Program-made: the position numbers and the translations under genes
The notes under the pieces: generated by a model
Database searches by the model: none
What the model saw: only the letters and a program-made list of their open reading frames with translations
What the model was told of the DNA's origin: nothing
Assembly (NCBI GenBank): GCA_047495785.1
Contig: JBLDXI010000021.1
Coordinates: forward strand, 2,542,001-2,606,000
Direction of reading: 5' to 3'
Length of the DNA stretch: 64,000 nt
DNA from: Lepidodermella squamata
Lineage: Eukaryota; Gastrotricha
In this document: positions 57,716 through 64,000 of the stretch, piece by piece
How the letters are laid out: every line of letters begins with the position of its first letter
Position numbering within the stretch: position 1 is the stretch's first letter

Positions 57716-59309
57716 AAACTATTCCCACATACGCATGGTTAAATTTTGCCATGGAGAAACACATGTTTCTCTATGGTTAGAAATATTTCTCTATGGCTTG
57801 AAACTGCCACTAATTTGGGCAGCATTTTGCTCGGAATTGGCCTCGAAACCCACAGAAAACGCATTTTCTCGAGAGTCTTAGGAAAGTCACTACTAGAACA
57901 GCGAAAACCCCAATTTTATTTAAAAGCAATTTCAATTTTAGCACGTGCAAAAACAAAACTTTGACAAAATGAGGCAAAACGAGGTCGTCGAAATCTCTTG
58001 CTGGCAGCCGTCGCGATGCAGATCCGGGTTTACCTCCGAAATCGCGGTTTTGAGCAGCAACGTTACAGGCGACAATGACTGGTTTCTCGGCGAGTCTTCG
58101 ACCGGCAAAATTGACCCATATCCATGATCATTCCGCCGCGACCTGAATACCGTTGGATAGCATGCAGCGAGCGGATGGCTTTCATTGTTGTCAGTCTTCC
58201 AAGCGACGCGATGCCTATGCTTGATTGATTTCTGTGCGAAACCGGCTGGCTGGCGATCGATTTGAGTGGATTCTTCTAGGCAAAGATTTGTTCGTGTCCA
58301 GACTCCATCGAATCAAGGCAACTGACGATTTCGGATCTTGGCTTGATGATCGGGGCTTGATATCGGCGCTCTGTTTCATGAATCTTGACTACTGATGCTT
58401 CGGCCAGCCGGAGAGCATGACGATTTCGACAACGAATGAGGGTTGGCCAAAAATCAAGTTGCAAACAAGAAAAAATTCGCCGAATGAAAAGTGATTTTCT
58501 TTTACAAACGAAGAATTGTTTTCGTGAAATTTTAAGTTGGATGTTTTATTCTCTCAAAATGGTTATTATGAATTCACCCCTATTTGCCTATTACACCCTT
58601 TTAGGGAGCCTACAGGTGTCGTGCGCATGTGGGAATAGGATTACTCTATGGCAAACCATGGAGAAATATGATTTCCCCCCGATCTGGAACCCCGAGTGAG
58701 TTTGGCTGGTTTATTCGAAACCTCATGTGCACCGCCCACTGAAACCCCTTTTTTTTATTTACATAATCTTTCGGGTGCGTACTGATGATTATAACGACAT
58801 CCTTAGTTCGTTCATATAGCGTCATACTTATTTGGTGATATTTCGTCAGCTTCTCACAAATCACCAATTTTAGTGCGAGCGGTGGGTTTTGAACCTTTCG
58901 ACGAGCCATGGCACAGCTTAACCTTATTAGTTATTGGGCACGAACTGATATGAAAGAATAGTTATCGGACCATTTTTGCCTGACCAAGACGATGCACGTA
59001 CAGTTACTATTAAGCCCAGGTTGAACATGTCTGTAACTGTAATATTGGTGCTTTTAATCGTGGCCCAAATCACTCGCCACTGCCTACAGCAAATAAAGCA
59101 CGCACGTATATCGCTTGCGTAGGTTAAGAGATGATAAAATCACATGCATCAATATCTAGCCATATTCATTCTGAACCAACCTGTAACGACAAACACGAGG
59201 GGGTGATAAAGATAAAAGGCTGCACTCATTCTCTTTTGCGAGTTTATTCGCTCAAAATCATACTCACAAGCGTCAGTCAAAAAATAATAGAAGCAATGGA
59301 TCGGAATCC
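57716..59309. other. Intergenic stretch with a tRNA-like B-box relic
   Basis: On the minus strand at about 58880-58950, GGTTCAAAACCCACC and CGCTCGCAC resemble the T-arm and 3' acceptor side of a tRNA, but the 5' side does not pair. It could be a tRNA-derived SINE or a decayed tRNA. The rest shows no gene; the last part is UMPS 3' UTR. Confidence 0.35.
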
Positions 59310-61798
59310 TCAACCGAGCTTCCACGCGTGTAAATTCTGGTAAGGCTCAAACGACGCAGCACGGTACTTCTCAGCGCACGCGATAGTTGCAGCTACTGAT
59401 TTGGCATCGCCCGTGTAGCAATCCAAAATGCCTCGGCCAACTATAATAACGTCAGTGCCGCGGTCCCTTACAGCCTCTTCTGGCGTAGAGTAACGCTGCC
59501 CAACCGTATCGCCTTTCGCTGATAAGCTAATTCCGGGGGTAAATACAGCGAAATTGTTGCTGCTTTGGAAGTTGTTCAAACCGCTGATATGTTGAGCATT
59601 CTGAGCAATGACACCGGCGACGAATCCAGGGAATTGGCGAGCCATGTCGACACATGCTATGTATAAATAAATAAATAATTTATAATTGGATATACTCATT
59701 CGTCATGAATATCAAATTACACAAATTTCACAGAATATCACAGTTGGCTCACAGAAATGATAGTGGTGTTCAGAAACAGCGAAGTTTCTCGAGTTCAAAT
59801 ATTAGGTAAATTAAATTCCAGGTGCCGTGGAGAACCATGGCAATTTGATCGGTAAAACAAATTTTTGAAGATTTTTACCTCAATTTAAAACCCCTAAAGC
59901 TTGTGAAGTATCAGTAAAATACTATTATCGTAAAATGTAGTCGTCGGAGTCCGAAAAGGAACTGAAGAATATGTTTCATCGATGTACATTTACCGCAAAG
60001 ATAGCTCGGCCAAATGTCCGGATTCCACGCTAATACAATCATTACGGAGGCAGGACCGACAAAAGGGCAGGGTTGGACTCTTGGTAAGTATTGAAGACCT
60101 TTTTGCATCGATGGAAAATGCATTTTTCATGGAAGAAATTCCTTAGAAAAAAACAAAGGACTACCCCTGGATGCCGCCAGACCGTTCACGTCGTGGAATA
60201 AATCGCAATTAGGTATTTTTCTGATTACAGTAATTCGTGTAAGGCTCGGACAGTATTCTTCCGTACAGCCCATTCCGACAGTATTTTATGTACGGTATTC
60301 AGTATTAGTAGCATTTTTACGGTAAATATTCAACTACATTTTTTAGTTTTGTGAAAGTGCAAAAATTAAGACAGCAAGGTATAAGGATAACTACTTGTTT
60401 TAAACTGGTACATCTTATCCGCATGTTGCACAAATCCATTTCGAAGGTTTTGAGCAGTCCGCTCCCTAACTTCTAACAGTAATATCAAAGCTAAGAGTGT
60501 AGTGCCAAGGTGTGCAGTGCATTGCCAAGGTTGATAAATCCGTGGCTTGAAAAGGGAAAACAAAAAATCTACCGCTTACATTTAGTGTATTCATTCGTGA
60601 TCAGATTGCCGTCACAGCTCATTTGAGCGATAAGCAAAACCCCGCATGATTTATTTGGTAAGGCCGTCGACATTGCACGAACTTGATCTACTCCAGAGAT
60701 TGCATGAACAGTCACCAAATCGGCCCACTGGCAAATTCTGCCAAAAATTCGTTTAGAAGTGTTGCCAATATCGGCTAGTTTGCGATCTTCGATTATCAAA
60801 AAATTGTGTTTCTTTGCCAAATCGACAAGCTTCTTCTCCGTATCTTTATTAAATTCATCGACCAAAAAGTCGACGTGAGTCTTGATGGCGCAGACATAAG
60901 GGCCAAGAATATCAGCAAGATCCAACAACTGTTTGCATGTCTCGATGTCTGCCGCTACGCACAGGTTGGTTTTTTTAGATCGAATTATTTCGAAAAGACG
61001 ACGTCCAACGCTAACTGGTGGCGTTGAAATAATTTCAGTCGACTTGGCTGACGAGCTCGGAAGTTTGTCTACTTTGGCGCCATTCTCCTTGTCGTTAGCA
61101 GTTAAAACTTTCGGAACTTCAAGTTGAACTCGGTTGGCATGCAAAAACTGAATGGCCGAGTCTACGAGGTTTTTGTCCAAATGGCCTGTATTTTGCAACG
61201 CCACAAGCATGTCGCTAGCCTTGAAGAGGAACGTGCATGAAAGACCAGCTTGAGCAAGATTCGAAGCCCCGCCTTGCTCACGATCCAGCAACGCAACCAC
61301 ACCCACAACACGCAAACCTGCGGCCTCGACTGCCTAATAACAGGAAGCAAGCAAACAAATAAATGAAACTGGCGAAAAATATAGTAGGCTTACCTGCACT
61401 ACTTCTATAATACTAGTTCCACTAGTCACTGTATCCTCGATTATGATACAACGGTCCCCAGGCTTGAATTTACCGTCAATGAGAGTCATTGTTCCATAAT
61501 TTTTCGCTTCTTTACGCTTAACAACAAGTGGCGCGCCAAGTTGTTGGGCGGCTAAAACCGAGAACGGAAGGGCAGTGTAAGGGACGCCGCAAACAACATC
61601 GAACGAATCACGTCCGAACTCGGTCTCAATACGCTGAGCGATTTCAATACTTAGGCGATTAAGTATTTTAGGGTACGACACAAGAACGCGAAAATCGAAG
61701 TAAACCGGAACAACCATACCAGTTTTCAGCTTGAAAGAGCCACATTTTATCACGCCAATATCATGCAGGTCGGTAGCAAAACGCTCGCAAATATCCAT
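59310..61798 (-). CDS. UMPS: UMP synthase, bifunctional orotate phosphoribosyltransferase and OMP decarboxylase
   Basis: Does the last two steps of de novo pyrimidine synthesis: orotate plus PRPP to OMP, then OMP to UMP; cytosolic. Three exons: 61798-61394, 61333-60580 and 59656-59310, in frame to 501 aa (human 480). The OPRT half (about 1-215) has VVCGVPYTALPFSVLAAQQL and the PRPP loop IIIEDTVTSGTS. A linker (about 205-245, KENGAKVDKLPSSSAKST) is longer than in human. The decarboxylase half has KTHVDF, then IIEDRKLADIGNT with the catalytic Asp318, Lys320 and Asp323, and near the end TPGISL, GQRYSTPEEAV and DVIIVGRGI. Intron 2 (about 920 nt) is long and contains the repeat at 59947-60012. It lies 126 bp downstream of LIPT1 on the same strand. 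Confidence 0.96.
59947..60012 (+). repeat. Dispersed repeat inside UMPS intron 2 (copy of 52955-53020)
   Basis: Same ~65-bp phrase as at 52955-53020 (GTCCGAAAAGGAACTGAAGA and the following GATAGCTCGGCC). It partly explains the unusual intron length. Confidence 0.6.
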
Positions 61799-61924
61799 TA
61801 CTGAGTTTTCAGAGGATCACCAATCAGAAAATAGCCTATAAACGAATTCATGGCGTGAACTTTTGAAGCATTTTATTTAAAAAAGGTAATTAGTATCAAC
61901 TACCAGAAAGATAGCATTTCAAAA

Positions 61925-63177
61925 TCACGAGCTGATGCGCAGCAAGAAACTGAATACATTTTCAAAAATAAATTTATAGGAGGAAGATTTTTCTACGCTC
62001 TCTGTATCTCTAATCGCGGCTAAAACATCCTCTCTCCTTAACGGTAGGTCTCTCAAAAATTCCGATAGCAGATCTTGACAAGTCGTTAATTCAGTCGATA
62101 GGGCAGTTGTTGTCTGAATCTCGAATTTATTCACACAGCCTTCCTCAATCGAAAATACAGCTCTCACTGTATCGAGCGCCAGTTTGAATGAGTGGCTGAC
62201 TACGAACGGTGGCGTTTTGCCGAAAATCCAATCCCAAGTGCGATATTCTTCGCATCTGCGGTAGTAATCAACTATCAGAGTCGAATCGTTGCATAATACA
62301 TCTTCAACTGAACATGAGTCTTGTTCGATAACGGGGAGATCGAAATTTCCTTGACCTGTTTTGAGCGCTGGAGTATTCAAATAAACATCCAAAAACGCAT
62401 GTATCAAATTATCCGGGGTGAAATTAGGCGTCGATCGATCCATCGTAGAATGACATGCGTTTATCACAGGGGCTATCCGACTAGGAGTAGCCCTTGAAGA
62501 AATTATTTCCGATGGTGAGATGGATGATTTCAAGTATCTTTCCATGAGAGACAAATTGGCATCAACCAAACAGGTAAAGTGATGTAACGAAGTAAACTTG
62601 TCCAACCTCGAAAAATTTGAATTTAATTTCAAATTGGCAATTACTGACCAGGTAAGTACCTTGCAGCTGTTCCTGAAATTTTGTGACCATTTAGCAAGAT
62701 GTCGAACTTGTCAGTAATTGACAATGCAGAATGTCCAACACCACAAGACACCAACGCATCTACCAAAACTTCCAAGTTTTTTTGTCGATTATAATTATTG
62801 CGATCGTTGACGATGGAAAAGTTCACATTTCCGCTGTCGTGATAAACTGTACCGCCTCCGCTGATTCTTCTGGCAACTTCGACTGAATCATTGGTCAAGT
62901 TTTGTAGGCTGCATTCCAACCAAGGATTTTGATGACGACCAATAACGACGCAGTTTGGTTTACTGAGAACATGTGATTAGAGAACAAATTCGGAATCTGA
63001 TCATCTGCAAACCAACCTCATGTATATCATCAGAAGGGACCAACCTGGCAACACAACACAGCGCTCTGTCAACGTTGCCTCAAGCGAGAGATAGTCATAG
63101 ATTGATCCGGGATTAACGGAAATCAATGCCTCTTTTTTGAAAGCTGGCAAAATCAATCGACGAAAAAACATGGACAT
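61925..63177 (-). CDS. LIPT1: Lipoyltransferase 1, mitochondrial (LIPT1/LplA family)
   Basis: Moves lipoyl groups to the E2 subunits of 2-oxoacid dehydrogenases in mitochondria. Three exons: 63177-63017, 62962-62660 and 62606-61925, in frame to 381 aa (human 373). The start, MSMFFRRLILPAFKK, looks like a matrix signal. CVVIGRHQNPWLECSLQNL and RRISGGGTVYHDSGNVNFSI are the lipoate/AMP-binding loops. KFDILLNGHKISGTA holds the conserved Lys-containing HKISGTA block, cut by an intron right after it (GCAAG|GTACTT ... CGAG|G). Later EYRTWDWIFGKTPPF is the C-terminal signature. The region joining exon 1 to exon 2 (WSLLMIYM-S-KPNC) is less conserved and its junction less sure. It is flanked closely by HIGD2A upstream and UMPS downstream on the same strand. 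Confidence 0.93.
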
Positions 63178-63419
63178 CTAGGAATAAGCACACTAGGTAA
63201 ATTCGTGCCGTTTTATTTCCATCAACTTAACATCTAGATATATCAATGCATTCAGTTTTACAAAGAGTCTTCAAGACCGATTTTATTAGAAAGACTCAAA
63301 AGGATCTACGCAACGGGTGACAAAATAAAACGAGACTGAATTTAATAAGCGTTATTTCTCGTTTCCCTCTTCGCATGAGGCTCGAGAGAGGCTTGAGAGA
63401 ATAAAATACCGAATTGAAT

Positions 63420-63859
63420 TCATTGTTTCTTCGACTGGGTTGCTACGATAGCTCCGCCGAGAAGAAATGCGACCGTTGCGCCTTGCGCAATGACACGAGC
63501 TCTGTAACAAACGCAAGTGTGATACAGACAACAAACATACAACAAAATTATTACCTCATCATTAGCTGGGAGCGGTAATGATTTCCTTGTTTCATTGAAA
63601 TCAATCCATAAGTAAGAATGGCAGCTGTGGCTAAGCAACCTGAATGAGAACTTGAGAATAAGTAGAATAATAATTAGCATCAGATCAAACCGATAGGAAC
63701 AAAAGGGTTATCATTCAGCTTGCTTTTCAGCTTTGCCATCTGCTCGGTTTCTCGCTCTTTCTGCATCTCTAAAATTTCATTTAGAGGAGCAGCGGGCAGC
63801 GATGGTAAATACTTGAATTCCCCGTGCTGAGTTGCTTGTTGCGGAATTTTATCGCTCAT
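63420..63859 (-). CDS. HIGD2A: HIG1 domain family member 2A (respiratory chain assembly factor)
   Basis: Small mitochondrial inner-membrane protein that helps assemble complex IV and supercomplexes. Three exons: 63859-63691, 63639-63555 and 63501-63420, in frame to 111 aa (human about 106). The N-terminus is hydrophilic with an EILEMQKERETEQMAKLK helix, then NDNPFVPIGCLATAAILTYG, MKQGNHYRSQLMMRARVIAQ and GATVAFLLGGAIV. The two hydrophobic hairpins and QLMMRxRVxAQGxT are the HIG1 signature. Introns are 51 and 53 nt. It leads the same-strand group HIGD2A, LIPT1, UMPS, with a 242-bp gap to LIPT1. Confidence 0.95.
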
Positions 63860-64000
63860 TTTAATTTATTAGTTGAAAATTCTAGATATAATTCTAGACA
63901 TGAAACATTACTAAACATAGACGCTTTTGCATGTTTGAGAGTAACATGCAAGAACTCCGGAAGCGTAAATTAGTAAACAGTATAGAAGACATTCTATTCT
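63860..64000. other. 5' flank of HIGD2A
   Basis: AT-rich flank with no recognisable element; probably holds the promoter or trans-splice region of the HIGD2A group. Confidence 0.4.

Noticed and set aside
58875-58955. Possible tRNA gene on the minus strand (GGTTCAAAACCCACC, GCTCGCAC)
   Set aside because: Only the outer four acceptor pairs form and the D-arm is unclear; at best a SINE or tRNA relic, so not called as tRNA.

Overview
This is eukaryotic nuclear DNA from an invertebrate animal. The genes are metazoan orthologs with short spliceosomal introns (mostly about 41-75 nt, nearly all GT-AG), and no bacterial, organellar or viral replicon genes are seen. Very short introns, close same-strand gene groups, a SPOP/BATH-43-type adaptor and an MXD/MDL-1-type factor fit a nematode best. 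Animal-wide genes such as XPO7 and SPPL3 argue against a strongly reduced genome. The species is inference only. All exon boundaries were read by eye from splice consensus, frame continuity and remembered family sequences, so allow +/-1-2 nt.

Conserved genes in order: SPPL3 intramembrane protease (1-1372, -, 3' end outside the window); UBE2L3/UbcH7-type E2 (6848-7533, +); AP-3 delta adaptin (11261-15519, -); SPOP/BATH-43 (17441-19191, +) followed about 300 bp later by NADPH-cytochrome P450 reductase (19486-21814, +); MXD/MNT-type bHLH-zipper repressor (28080-29453, +); exportin-7 (35044-39175, -, with a reading-frame problem); receptor tyrosine phosphatase (44206-47953, -); mitochondrial GrpE (50134-50996, +, with a GC-AG intron); and a tight same-strand trio HIGD2A > LIPT1 > UMPS (63859 down to 59310, -). 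They share no single pathway, but four products serve mitochondria or central metabolism and several serve membrane trafficking or nuclear transport.

The rest is mostly transposon remains. There are at least seven non-LTR (LINE) copies: 8.2-10 kb, 22.9-23.8 kb, 23.9-24.1 kb, 25-26.8 kb, 31.7-33.9 kb, 33.9-34.3 kb, 41.5-42.6 kb and a nearly intact one at 53.9-57.3 kb. Two Penelope-like (PLE) remnants carry the C-terminal GIY-YIG region (4.2 kb and 51.8-52.8 kb). Several non-autonomous DNA elements have readable ends: a hAT-like element with 8-bp target duplications, a 300-bp TA-flanked element nested in a PLE with its empty site visible in the other PLE copy, a 582-bp TA-flanked element, a pogo/Tigger-like end, perfect 31-bp inverted arms, and a fold-back family of TTCTTTATATCTTTA-type arms.

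I found no convincing rRNA, tRNA or CRISPR array, and no clearly new multi-gene system. The best leads are the nested-transposon stratigraphy, stop-free in-frame introns in the MXD repressor and XPO7, the XPO7 frame break, the GC-AG intron in GrpE, a LINE interrupted only by two amber codons, and the operon-like trio.
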